Assembly (NCBI GenBank): GCA_020161755.1
Contig: JAIUOS010000004.1
Coordinates: 1-64,000, forward strand
Length of the DNA: 64,000 nucleotides
Origin: Actinomycetota bacterium
Lineage (GTDB): Bacteria; Actinomycetota; Actinomycetes; Propionibacteriales; Propionibacteriaceae
Reading direction: 5' to 3'
Numbering within the stretch: the first letter of the stretch is position 1; every line of letters starts with the position of its first letter. The notes beneath the pieces are model-generated. The model saw nothing but the letters and a program-made list of their open reading frames with translations, was not told the origin of the DNA and did not search any database. The translations under genes and the position numbers were made by a program. Positions 41,828-50,373 of the stretch are shown here, piece after piece.

Positions 41828-42846
41828 ACTCATCCCCCCTGCGCGACGTGGCTCCCCCGAACGGGGGGGCCACGTCGCGGCCCGGACGGCGCCGGCCACT
41901 CCCCCGCCTGCGCGCCACCACCCTCGCCGGCGTGCCGATGCGCCGGCGGGACCTCGGCTGGGTCTACCTGGCCCTGGTTCCCTTCCTGATCCTGTTTCTG
42001 GCGTTCACCGTCTGGCCGCTGGTGCGGACGGTGCAGTTCAGCTTCTACGACTACGACGGCATCGGTGACCTCGCGGACGCGTCGCTGGTCGGTCTCGGCA
42101 ACTTCGACTTCGTCACCAAGGACGCGGTCTTCCAGCTGTCGTATGCGAACACGTGGCTGTTCACCATCGGCCAGACGCTGATCAAGCTGCCCTTGTCGTT
42201 CCTGATCGCGGTCCTGCTCCTCCAGCCGTGGCTGCGGATGCGCGGCTTCTTCCGCATGGTGTTCTTCCTGCCCTGGCTGATGCCGCCGGCGATCGTCGCC
42301 ATGGTGTTCTACTACCTGCTCAACCCGAACAACGGCGCCATCAACGAGGCGCTGACCGGCCTCCACATCACCTCCGAGCCGATCGACTTCCTCGCGTCCG
42401 CACCGATCGCGTTCTCGACCATCGCGCTCATCTCGACCTGGCAGATCATGGGGCAGTACGTCATCTTCTGGATGGCCGCGCTCCAACTGGTCCCACAGAG
42501 CCTGTACGAGGCCGCCGAGGTCGACGGCGCGAACGGGTGGCGACGCACCTGGTACATCACGCTGCCGCTGATCCGCCCGATGGCGGTGATCATCGCCTCC
42601 CTGGGGCTGATCTGGTCCTTCAACATCTTCGACTGGGTGCAGATCCTGACCTCCGGCGGGCCCGGCACCTCGACCTTCGTCGTCAACTACTACGTCTACG
42701 ACAAGGCCTTCGCCCACGCTCGGGCACAGTTCGGCACCGCAAGCGCCGCCGCCACCCTGTTCGGGCTCACCGTCCTCGTCATCTACACGGTCGTCGGACG
42801 CGTCGTGTCCCGAGCCCAGGCCAAACGCCGCGAGTACGGAGTGTGA
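41824..42846 (+). CDS. Carbohydrate ABC transporter permease, MalF type (cassette D)
   Basis: This 340-residue permease has the EAA loop YEAAEVDGANGW...ITLPLIRP. GTG 41824 overlaps the binding-protein stop by four bases (GTGA). The first 40 residues are a Pro/Arg-rich cytoplasmic tail; codons 7-19 of it encode a 17-bp stem-loop. The membrane part starts at about DLGWVYLALVPFLILF. Confidence 0.92.
   Translation: MNSSPLRDVAPPNGGATSRPGRRRPLPRLRATTLAGVPMRRRDLGWVYLALVPFLILFLAFTVWPLVRTVQFSFYDYDGIGDLADASLVGLGNFDFVTKDAVFQLSYANTWLFTIGQTLIKLPLSFLIAVLLLQPWLRMRGFFRMVFFLPWLMPPAIVAMVFYYLLNPNNGAINEALTGLHITSEPIDFLASAPIAFSTIALISTWQIMGQYVIFWMAALQLVPQSLYEAAEVDGANGWRRTWYITLPLIRPMAVIIASLGLIWSFNIFDWVQILTSGGPGTSTFVVNYYVYDKAFAHARAQFGTASAAATLFGLTVLVIYTVVGRVVSRAQAKRREYGV
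41842..41879 (+). promoter_or_regulatory. Stem-loop inside the permease 5' end (cassette D)
   Basis: CGCGACGTGGCTCCCCC (41842-41858) pairs with GGGGGGGCCACGTCGCG (41863-41879), one T-G pair, tetraloop GAAC. It starts 14 bases after the binding-protein stop codon. Confidence 0.82.
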
Positions 42847-42848
42847 CC

Positions 42849-43682
42849 ATGAAAGCCATCCGACGCCTGCGGCTCCGCGAGGTCATCGTGATCATCGCGA
42901 TGCTCGCCCTGTCCCTGTTCTGGCTGTACCCGTTCCTCTGGCCGGTGTTCTCGGCCTTCAAGAGCTCACAGGAGATGTACGCCGCCGGCTACCAGTTGTG
43001 GCCGAAGGAGTGGATCTTCGACAACTTCGTCCGTGCCTGGGACAGCGCCAACTTCAGCCGCTACCTCCTGAACTCCGTCGTCTACAGCGTGGTGTCGACC
43101 GCGCTGTCGGTCGGGGTGTCGGCGTTCGCCGGTTACAGCCTGGCCCGCTACCGGTTCCCCGGCCACCGATTCATCGAGCTGCTGATCCTGGCGTTCCTGT
43201 TCATTCCGACGGCGACGAGCATCCTGCCGATCTTCGACCTGATCGACCAGCTCGGGCTGCTCAACACCATGCCGGGAATCATCCTCGCGCTCACCGGCGG
43301 TGTCGGCTTCAGCACGCTGCTGTTCCGCGGCTTCTACTCCGCGCTGCCCCAGGAGCTCTTCGACGCCGCAGCGCTGGACGGGGCCGGTTTCGTGTGGCAG
43401 TTCCGGTTGTCGTTCCCGCTCGTGAAGCCCGTCATCGCTACCACGGCGATCCTCGGGTTCACCTCCAGCTGGCAGGAGTACTTCATCCCGCTCGTGTTCA
43501 CCCTGGGCAATCCGGACCTACGCACGGTCTCGGTCGGGCTGCGTGCCTTCACCCAACAGTTCTCGGTCGACCTCTCCGGATTCGCGGCCGGCGTCACCTT
43601 GTCGATGCTGCCGATCATCGCCGTGTTCGCCTTCTTCCAGCGATACTTCATCGACGGTCTCGCCGGAGCCATCAAGGACTGA
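42849..43682 (+). CDS. Carbohydrate ABC transporter permease, MalG type (cassette D)
   Basis: This 277-residue permease has the EAA loop FDAAALDGAGFV...SFPLVKP and six helices. It begins two bases after the partner's stop codon. The short N-terminus (MKAIRRLRLREVIV) leads straight into TM1, unlike the tailed partner. Confidence 0.92.
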   Translation: MKAIRRLRLREVIVIIAMLALSLFWLYPFLWPVFSAFKSSQEMYAAGYQLWPKEWIFDNFVRAWDSANFSRYLLNSVVYSVVSTALSVGVSAFAGYSLARYRFPGHRFIELLILAFLFIPTATSILPIFDLIDQLGLLNTMPGIILALTGGVGFSTLLFRGFYSALPQELFDAAALDGAGFVWQFRLSFPLVKPVIATTAILGFTSSWQEYFIPLVFTLGNPDLRTVSVGLRAFTQQFSVDLSGFAAGVTLSMLPIIAVFAFFQRYFIDGLAGAIKD

Positions 43683-43689
43683 GCACGCC

Positions 43690-44703
43690 ATGACCGAACT
43701 CACCATCCTGTTCACCACCGAACAGTCGCCGCTGCGGGAGGTGTACTTCCCGCCGTCGATCCGCACCCAGCTGGAAGAACTCGGCGAGGTGCGCTACCAC
43801 GACGGCCCGGACCCACTAACCGCCGACGCGCTCGCCGACCTGTTGCCTGGTGTCGACGTGTGCGTGACCCACTGGACGTGCCCGCAGTTCACCGCGGACG
43901 TCCTGGACAGGGCCGACCGACTGCGGCTCATCGCGCACGCCGCGGGAAGTGTCGCCGACCTGGTCACGTCGTCGGTGTACGAGCAGGGCATCACGGTGAC
44001 CAGCGCGAACACGGCCATGGCGAGCCACGTCGCCGAAGGCGTGCTGAGCTATCTGCTCGCTGATCTCCACCGCATCCCCGAACGGTCGCAGCTGATGCGT
44101 GAGGGAGGCTGGCTTTCGCCGGCCGATCGCCCGACGGCTTCGCTGTCGCAGCTCACTGTCGGGCTGGTCGGCCTGGGGACGGTCGGACGCCGGCTCGTCG
44201 AACTGCTGCGCCCCTTCGGTGTCCGCGTGCTCGCCCACGACCCGTTCGTCCCCGCCGCCCACATCAGGGCCCTCGGCGCCCACCCGGCCAGCCTCGACGA
44301 CCTGCTGCGGGACGCGGATGTGGTTTCGCTGCACGCATCGCTGACGCCCCAGACCTTGGGACTGCTCGACGCGTCCCGGCTCGACCTGATCCGGGACGGC
44401 TGCCTGCTGATCAACACTGCCCGTGCCGCGCTGGTCGATGAGGACGCGCTGGAGCGCACGCTCGCGTCCGGACGGATCCGGGCAGTGCTCGACGTGTTCG
44501 AGACCGAGCCGCTGCCTCCTGACAGCCCGTTGCGCACGCTGCCGAACGTCACTCTGCAACCGCACACCGCCGGATCGTCCAGCGGGCCGGACCTGGCGGC
44601 GCTCGCCGTCCGCGAGGTCGCTCGACTGGGTAACGGCGAGCCCCCGCTGCACCCGGTGTCGTTCGAGAACTACCGGCTCATGACTCGGGACGCCCTCCCG
44701 TGA
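43690..44703 (+). CDS. D-isomer-specific 2-hydroxyacid dehydrogenase
   Basis: The 337-residue NAD-dependent enzyme has the Rossmann motif TVGLVGLGTVGRRLVELLRP (near residue 157), the catalytic Arg region INTARAALVDEDALE, the Glu in VLDVFETEPLPPDSPL and the His in LQPHTAGSSSG. It likely interconverts a 2-keto and a 2-hydroxy acid. It follows the permease by seven bases and is the first catabolic gene of the operon. Confidence 0.88.
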   Translation: MTELTILFTTEQSPLREVYFPPSIRTQLEELGEVRYHDGPDPLTADALADLLPGVDVCVTHWTCPQFTADVLDRADRLRLIAHAAGSVADLVTSSVYEQGITVTSANTAMASHVAEGVLSYLLADLHRIPERSQLMREGGWLSPADRPTASLSQLTVGLVGLGTVGRRLVELLRPFGVRVLAHDPFVPAAHIRALGAHPASLDDLLRDADVVSLHASLTPQTLGLLDASRLDLIRDGCLLINTARAALVDEDALERTLASGRIRAVLDVFETEPLPPDSPLRTLPNVTLQPHTAGSSSGPDLAALAVREVARLGNGEPPLHPVSFENYRLMTRDALP

Positions 44704-44756
44704 CGACGCGATCGCCATCGACCACCCGCCCAGCACACGTTCCCGAGGAGATTCCC

Positions 44757-45794
44757 ATGACACCCCCGCCGCCGGACACGGTGCCGACCGATGAGGTCGG
44801 CCTCGAGGAGTTGCTCTCCCGCCCCGACGACGGGGTCCGCGAGACACTGACGCGGATCGACGGCGACATCGTGGTACTCGGCGCCGGCGGCAAGGTCGGC
44901 CCGACCCTCTCGATGATGGCTGCCCGCGCCCGTCACGGCTCGGACGGCCGGGTCATCGCCGTGTCCCGGTGGAGCGATCCCGCCGTACGTGCGCGGCTCG
45001 AAGACGCCGGAGTGACCACGCTCTCGGCCGACCTGGCCGACCCGGACGCCTACGCCGGCTTGCCCGAGGCTGCCGCCGTCGCCTACCTCGTGGGCCACAA
45101 GTTCGGCAGCGCGGTCGACACGTCGCTGACCTGGTGGATGAACGCGGCCGTCCCGGCCCTGGCGGCCAGCCGCTACCGGGGCGTCCCCACACTGGTGTAC
45201 TCCACGGGCAACGTCTATCCGTTGCGCCGGACCTCGACCGGCGGGTCGTCGGAGCGGGACGAGACCGGGCCGGTGGGCGTCTACGCGCAGTCCTGCCTCG
45301 CCCGCGAGGAGTTCTACCGCCACGCCGCGGCCGCCTGGGGTACCCCGGTCACCATCTTCCGGCTGAACTACGCCGCCGAACTGCGCTACGGGGTGATCTG
45401 CGACATCGCCGGCCGCATCCTCGCCGGCGAGCCGGTCGACGTCACGATGCCCGCGTTCAACGTCGTCTGGCAGGGGGACGCCAACCGCTGGGCGCTGCGC
45501 GCGCTGGCACTGGCAACCCCCGAGGTCGCGATCCTCAACGCGACCGGTCCGGAAACGCTCGCGACCCGCACCGTGGCCGCAGAGATCGCCCGTCTGGCCG
45601 ACCGCGCACTGCAACTCTCCGGCACGGAGGCCGACGACGCGCTTCTCAGCGACGCCCGTCGGTGCCACCACCTGTTCGGCTACCCGACGATCAGTGCACA
45701 GCAGCTCATCGAGTGGACCATCGGCTGGCAGCAGAGCGGTGGCCGGCTGCTCGGCAAGGCGACCAAGTTCGAGCAGCGGACGGGGAAGTTCTGA
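44757..45794 (+). CDS. NAD-dependent epimerase/dehydratase (SDR)
   Basis: The 345-residue extended SDR has the nucleotide motif IVVLGAGGKVGPTLS near residue 40 and LVYSTGNVYPL. The usual YxxxK pattern is replaced: after VGVYAQS the Tyr aligns but Cys-Leu-Ala-Arg stands where Lys is expected (YAQSCLAREEFY). So either a different residue serves, or the active site is altered. ATG 44757 has GAGGAG seven bases upstream; GTG 44700 is an earlier alternative. The stop overlaps the next ATG by one base. Confidence 0.8.
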   Translation: MTPPPPDTVPTDEVGLEELLSRPDDGVRETLTRIDGDIVVLGAGGKVGPTLSMMAARARHGSDGRVIAVSRWSDPAVRARLEDAGVTTLSADLADPDAYAGLPEAAAVAYLVGHKFGSAVDTSLTWWMNAAVPALAASRYRGVPTLVYSTGNVYPLRRTSTGGSSERDETGPVGVYAQSCLAREEFYRHAAAAWGTPVTIFRLNYAAELRYGVICDIAGRILAGEPVDVTMPAFNVVWQGDANRWALRALALATPEVAILNATGPETLATRTVAAEIARLADRALQLSGTEADDALLSDARRCHHLFGYPTISAQQLIEWTIGWQQSGGRLLGKATKFEQRTGKF

Positions 45795-46837
45795 TGGTCG
45801 CCGAAGCAGGGGTGGGCGTGTCCACCTGGCTCGCCCCGGGCGCGGTGGTCCCGGCGCATCCGCTCGCCCTCGGCCACGACGGCAAGGTCGACTGGGTGTC
45901 GCAGCGCGCTTTGACCCGCTACTACCTCCAGGCCGGCGCGCACGGGCTGGCCGTCGGAGTGCACACCACCCAGTTCGCCCTGCACGACACACCCGCGCTG
46001 CTCGCCGAGGTGTGGCTGCAGGCGGCGGAGACGGTCGCGTCCACCGACCAGCCCGTGCCGCTGATCGCCGGCGTCCGGGGCGGACCGGAGCAGGTGCGCC
46101 GGGAGGCGGAGGTCGCCTCGGCGCTCGGCTACACCGCGGCGCTCCTCTCGCCGCGTCCCGGCGCCAGCGACACCGAGATCCTGGGCATGGCCGAGTTGGT
46201 CGGGGAGGTCCTGCCGACGATCGGCTTCTACATGCAGGACGACGTCGGCGGTCGCTACCTCGGGATGGACTTCTGGCGGGCGCTGTTCGACCAGCCCACC
46301 GTGATCGGGGTCAAGGTCGCCGCATTCGACCGATACCGCACCGGAGATGTGGTGCGTGCCCTGCTGGAGTCCGGACGCGACGACATCGCCCTACTGACCG
46401 GCAACGACGACAGCATCGTCGGCGACCTGATCACCACCTATCGCGCGGACGTCGACGGCGAGGAGCGGACGGTGGCGTTCACCGGCGGGCTCCTCGGACA
46501 GTGGGCGGTGGGCACCCACGCAGCCGTCCGTATCTCGGCTGACGTGGCGCGGATGCGCGACTCCGGCACGGTCGATGCCGGGATCCTGACCACCGGCACC
46601 TGGATCACCGAGATCAACGGCGCACTGTTCGACGTCAAGCACGCCTTCGCCGGCTGCGTCGCGGGGGTCAACGAACTGCTCCGCCAGCAGGGCCTGCTGT
46701 GCAGCAACGCCTGCCTCGACCCGCTCGACCGACTGTCCCCGGGCCAGGAGGAGGCGATCACCGAGGTGCGCCGGCGCTACCCGGACCTGCTCGACGAGGA
46801 CTTCATCGCCGAACACCTCGACCGCTGGAGGTCCTGA
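45794..46837 (+). CDS. DHDPS/N-acetylneuraminate-lyase-family protein
   Basis: This 347-residue class I aldolase-type TIM barrel is longer than the usual 290-310. The Schiff-base Lys is probably in VIGVKVAAFDRYRT (about residue 175) and the Tyr in TIGFYMQDDVGG. The first barrel strand region is divergent (LAPGAVVPAHPLAL). Family members cleave or form 2-keto acids, which fits the dehydrogenase and epimerase upstream. Confidence 0.85.
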   Translation: MVAEAGVGVSTWLAPGAVVPAHPLALGHDGKVDWVSQRALTRYYLQAGAHGLAVGVHTTQFALHDTPALLAEVWLQAAETVASTDQPVPLIAGVRGGPEQVRREAEVASALGYTAALLSPRPGASDTEILGMAELVGEVLPTIGFYMQDDVGGRYLGMDFWRALFDQPTVIGVKVAAFDRYRTGDVVRALLESGRDDIALLTGNDDSIVGDLITTYRADVDGEERTVAFTGGLLGQWAVGTHAAVRISADVARMRDSGTVDAGILTTGTWITEINGALFDVKHAFAGCVAGVNELLRQQGLLCSNACLDPLDRLSPGQEEAITEVRRRYPDLLDEDFIAEHLDRWRS

Positions 46838-46839
46838 GG

Positions 46840-47661
46840 GTGCGCCGCGACGCCCTGGCGTCCGCGGTCGGGGCGATGGACGCCGACCCCGTCGACCACC
46901 GGTGGGTCGAGCGGCTGGTGGGCCGGACGCCGTCGGCCGAACTGCGCACCGCCTGCGCCACCCTGCGCGCCGACACCGAGCCCGAGTCGGCGGTGCGGAT
47001 CCCGGCACGCGTGGGCACCGCCGCGGTCCTGCGGCTCGCACCGCTCGTGCAGGAACGGCTTCGTCGCCGGGAGGTGAGCCCGGCGACCGTCGCGCGCACC
47101 ATGACGGACTTCGGCCGCAAGCTCCGCCGGCATCGCCGCGTCACCGGACGGCCGGGGCTGCTGAACTGGCGGTGGTTCCGTGTGCACCTGAGCGGCGCGA
47201 TGATCGAGGTCGGCCGGCTTCAGTTCGAAGTGATCCGGTGCGACGACGAGTTGAGCCGCACCACAGGCGAGTGGGCAGCGCGGCTCCATATCCCGGCCGA
47301 CAGCGGGCCGCTCGCTCCGGAGGCTGTCGATGAGAGCCTCGCCAACGGCGCGCGCGAACTGCGGCGGGCCTGGCCCGAAATCACCCTGACCCACGCAGTC
47401 TGCGACTCCTGGCTACTCGATCCCTTCCTGTCCGCACACCTCCCCGGCTCCAACATCGCCGCGTTCGCCGGGCGGTTCACCCCCTATGCACTGCCGACCG
47501 ACGGCCCGACCGATCCGCCCTACTTCCTCTGGGGCCGCCGTCGTATGACACTGCCGACGCACGACGGCCTGACCAGGTTGGAGCAGGTGGTCACCGAACG
47601 GATCCACGACGGTGGCGTCTGGCAGACCGGACGCGGCACGCTGCGTCTCCCGGCCGGCTGA
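46840..47661 (+). CDS. Acyltransferase-like protein (GNAT-related, DUF5596-like)
   Basis: The 273-residue protein resembles actinobacterial acyltransferase-domain proteins with an N-terminal helical region (about 1-90) and a GNAT-like C-terminal part (MIEVGRLQFEVIRCDDELS, LHIPADSGPLAPEAVDESL, THAVCDSWLLDPFLSAHLPG). The substrate is unknown. GTG 46840 follows GGAGG, three bases after the lyase stop. As last gene of the cassette D operon it may modify an intermediate of that pathway. Confidence 0.68.
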   Translation: MRRDALASAVGAMDADPVDHRWVERLVGRTPSAELRTACATLRADTEPESAVRIPARVGTAAVLRLAPLVQERLRRREVSPATVARTMTDFGRKLRRHRRVTGRPGLLNWRWFRVHLSGAMIEVGRLQFEVIRCDDELSRTTGEWAARLHIPADSGPLAPEAVDESLANGARELRRAWPEITLTHAVCDSWLLDPFLSAHLPGSNIAAFAGRFTPYALPTDGPTDPPYFLWGRRRMTLPTHDGLTRLEQVVTERIHDGGVWQTGRGTLRLPAG

Positions 47662-47693
47662 CTCTCGGCGCCCGGTGCGTCCGTCGGCGTGGC

Positions 47694-48113
47694 CTACGGG
47701 TAGTTCAACCGCAACCTCTGGACCCGCTTCTCATACACACCTAGCACGAATGGCGGCGGCGTCCGCCCCGCCCAGCGCATGATCGCGGCCTGGTTGGTGA
47801 TCAGCCAACCAAGGACCGTGGCGGCGGACACACGCTGGTTGGTCACGGTAATCACCCGCGCCGTGCACATGTGCACGACGCGGGCCTCGACCGGATTACG
47901 AGCGATTGCCGTGTCCTTGGTGATGATGCACTCGCCCCTCTGGCTGGACTCCCGGATCCAGTCGACATCCGCGACCGCCTGGCTGCGCTCGAAGCCATAG
48001 CGCTCGTCCATCGTCGTCACCAGCCAGCCTGCCTCGCGGAGGCCGTGGGGGATGATTCGTGAGCCGAGGTTGCGGTCGAGGAAGGACTGCGGCTCGAGTC
48101 CTGCCCTCGGCAT
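47694..48113 (-). CDS. PIN-like domain toxin (VapC-related)
   Basis: The 139-residue protein has a PIN-like core: FLDRNLGSRIIPHGLREAG at the start, VADVDWIRESSQRGECIITKD with acidic metal ligands in the middle, and VHMCTARVI. It would be a metal-dependent RNase. It lies nine bases after the DUF433 antitoxin gene in the same direction, the normal order for this pair. Confidence 0.75.
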   Translation of the reverse strand: MPRAGLEPQSFLDRNLGSRIIPHGLREAGWLVTTMDERYGFERSQAVADVDWIRESSQRGECIITKDTAIARNPVEARVVHMCTARVITVTNQRVSAATVLGWLITNQAAIMRWAGRTPPPFVLGVYEKRVQRLRLNYP

Positions 48114-48122
48114 GGGGATGCC

Positions 48123-48800
48123 TCACGCAGCCAGGGCGACAACCTCGCCCACGTCCAGTCGGTAGTCCTCGGCGACAAGTTCTGGAGGCTCTCCGGATTC
48201 CAGGCGGGACGTGACCGCGTCCACCCGGATGCCGCGACTTGCCAGCGTCGGGACGCCGAAGTTCCGTAGCGGATCGACGAAGACCTCAGGCTTGTACTGC
48301 GGCAGGCGGATCAGCGAGACCTGCCCGTCCCGATATGTAATCGTCTGCAGGTAGTTCTCGATCACGTCCCGGAATACGAACTGGCTACTCCGGAGCACGA
48401 CGAGGCTGTCCCGCAACTCCGGATCGTCCTCACCGTACTGCCAGAGCACCTCGGCGCCATCCGTCTTCAACTGCTCACTTGCCAGCGCCGCCCGAACGCC
48501 GAACTCTCGCTCAAGCCGCCCGAGGGCTGGTCGGATCCGCTGCATCGGGACACCCGCCTGGCGGAACGCCGCAAGCACATAGGCCTCGCTCAATCCCACA
48601 AACGGCACCACAGGGCCGCGCCCCACCCCAGTAGTGGTGATCAGGGCATCCACCTGGTGCTGCGCGCCGTCCACGCCCTTGAACACATAGCCACGAGCCC
48701 AGTTGCGAAGTGTCGCGGGCGGCACGTTCACAACACCCGCAGCGGCACTCAGTGTGTACAGCGGCTCGGTGAACACGAGATCAACCGTGTGCCCGGCCAT
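48123..48800 (-). CDS. DUF433-domain antitoxin with N-terminal HTH
   Basis: The 225-residue protein has an N-terminal MerR-like HTH (TLSAAAGVVNVPPATLRNWA) and a C-terminal DUF433 domain (PTLASRGIRVDAVTSRLESG, PELVAEDYRLDVGEVVALAA). DUF433 proteins pair with PIN-like toxins, and the HTH suggests self-repression. ATG 48800 is chosen. The pair sits between cassettes D and E. Confidence 0.78.
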   Translation of the reverse strand: MAGHTVDLVFTEPLYTLSAAAGVVNVPPATLRNWARGYVFKGVDGAQHQVDALITTTGVGRGPVVPFVGLSEAYVLAAFRQAGVPMQRIRPALGRLEREFGVRAALASEQLKTDGAEVLWQYGEDDPELRDSLVVLRSSQFVFRDVIENYLQTITYRDGQVSLIRLPQYKPEVFVDPLRNFGVPTLASRGIRVDAVTSRLESGEPPELVAEDYRLDVGEVVALAA

Positions 48801-48868
48801 GAGGCAAGCGTAGCGGCGGCCACCCTCAGAGCCCGGAGACGCCGCCGTCCGCTGCTCCACCTGGCCCG

Positions 48869-48886
48869 TGTGGTATCGTTTCCACA
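48869..48886 (+). promoter_or_regulatory. LacI operator E1
   Basis: TGTGGTATCGTTTCCACA has TGTGG/CCACA arms around a central CG. TATCGT inside it (48874-48879) fits a -10, 27 bases before the kinase start. Related sites are at 58041 and 58174. Confidence 0.75.
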
Positions 48887-48906
48887 TCAGGGTGGAAGGG
48901 ACGTGG

Positions 48907-50373
48907 GTGGGCTCGAGAGCGCGGCGACCGGCACCGGTGGTAGCCCTCGGAATCGACATCGGCACCACCAACACCAAGGCGGTTCTGGTCCGGACCGATC
49001 CGATGCTCCGAGTCCTCGCGCAAGCTTCTGCGCCGACGCCCAGCCCTGGGGAACTCCCCCGAGTGCTCGCGGACCTCATCGGCTCGGTGACCAGCGGCAA
49101 TCCACCGCCGGCCGCGTTGGGGATCGCCTCCATGGCCGAAACCGGCGTACCCCTCGACTCCTCCGACCAGCCGCTCGGCGGCTGGATCGGTTGGGACGGG
49201 GCGCACGCCCGTGCACAGGCCGCCTCGCTCGACGCCGAACTCTCCGGCGACATGGTCTTCGCGCTCACCGGCACGCGCTTGTCACCGAAGGCCCCGCTGG
49301 CCGTCTGGCGCTGGCTCGCCGCCACCGATCCCGAGCGGTGGCAGCGGCTGCTGCGATGGGCCGGAGTCGCCGACCTGGCTGGCCTTGCCCTGACGGGGAC
49401 GCTCGTGACCGATCACTCCCTTGCAGGACGGACCGCCGCCTACCGGCTGGACGGGGCGTCGACCGGAGCCACCAACTTCGACCAAGACCTGCTCAGCGCG
49501 GTCGGCCTGCGACCGGACCAGTTGCCGACGGTGAGCACGCCGGCCGAGCGCCTCACGCCGGGGAGCCGGCCTGAGTGGTCGGATCGCGGCCTCCCCGCCG
49601 GCACGCCGGTCGTGGTCGCCGGACACGACCACGCCGTCGGCGCCTGGGCGGCCGGGGTGCGTAACGGCGGCCAGGTCGCCGACTCCCTCGGTACGGCCGA
49701 GGCTGTGTACACCGTGCTGCCCAGCGCCTCGACCCTCGTCCCGGAACAGGTCCGAGAGCAGGGGATGAGCGTGGTGACCACGCTCGAGGGGGCTACCGCC
49801 CTGCTCGCCGGCCATCCCTCCGCCGGAGCGATGGTGCGGTGGTGGTTGCAGAACCGGACGCCCTTCTGGACCGCCGAGGAGCTGGCCGCGGCGGCCAGCG
49901 AGGCGAAACCCTCACCCGGCGCGTTCATCACCCCCTATCCCCACGGTCGCCAGTCCCCCAGCCCTGACCCGGCGGCCCGGGTCACGATCCACGGCCTGGA
50001 TCCCACCGACGGCGACCCGGAGCGGGCTCGGGCGTTGTTCGAGGGCCTGGCCCTCCAGGCGGCCTGGATGGTCCGCGTCCAGGGCGAACTCGCCGGGCAG
50101 CCGGCTCGTTCGGTCGTCGCGCTGGGCGGGCCGGCAGCGTCCAACCAGGTGTGGATGCACGCCAAGGCCCGCCAGCTCCCGAGCCTTCGCCACGCCGTGT
50201 CCGTCCGCGAGCCGGTGGCCGCCGGGGCCGCCCTCTTCGCCCTGCACACGATCGGCGCCGCCAGTGGCGCGCTGCCGATGCGTGACCTGCCACCGGCCGA
50301 GCCCACCGATCCAGGATCGCTGCCCCGCTTCATCGCAGCCGCCACGAAGACGACCGAGAAGGAGTCCGCATGA
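48907..50373 (+). CDS. FGGY-family carbohydrate kinase
   Basis: The 488-residue kinase has phosphate motif ALGIDIGTTNTKAVLV, substrate motifs ASMAETGVPLD and GWIGWDGAHA, the catalytic-Asp region VVAGHDHAVGAWAAG, DSLGTAEAVY, and ALGGPAASNQVW for adenosine. It is more divergent than the xylB product; WNDTR is replaced by GWDGAHA, so it is unlikely to be a second xylulokinase. Its partner aldolase suggests a ketose or ketose-like substrate. GTG 48907 follows GGAAGGG. Confidence 0.85.
   Translation: MGSRARRPAPVVALGIDIGTTNTKAVLVRTDPMLRVLAQASAPTPSPGELPRVLADLIGSVTSGNPPPAALGIASMAETGVPLDSSDQPLGGWIGWDGAHARAQAASLDAELSGDMVFALTGTRLSPKAPLAVWRWLAATDPERWQRLLRWAGVADLAGLALTGTLVTDHSLAGRTAAYRLDGASTGATNFDQDLLSAVGLRPDQLPTVSTPAERLTPGSRPEWSDRGLPAGTPVVVAGHDHAVGAWAAGVRNGGQVADSLGTAEAVYTVLPSASTLVPEQVREQGMSVVTTLEGATALLAGHPSAGAMVRWWLQNRTPFWTAEELAAAASEAKPSPGAFITPYPHGRQSPSPDPAARVTIHGLDPTDGDPERARALFEGLALQAAWMVRVQGELAGQPARSVVALGGPAASNQVWMHAKARQLPSLRHAVSVREPVAAGAALFALHTIGAASGALPMRDLPPAEPTDPGSLPRFIAAATKTTEKESA

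Noticed and set aside
48907-50373. Second xylulokinase
   Set aside because: The substrate motif WNDTR of xylulokinase is replaced and the gene is coupled to an aldolase rather than to xylA.
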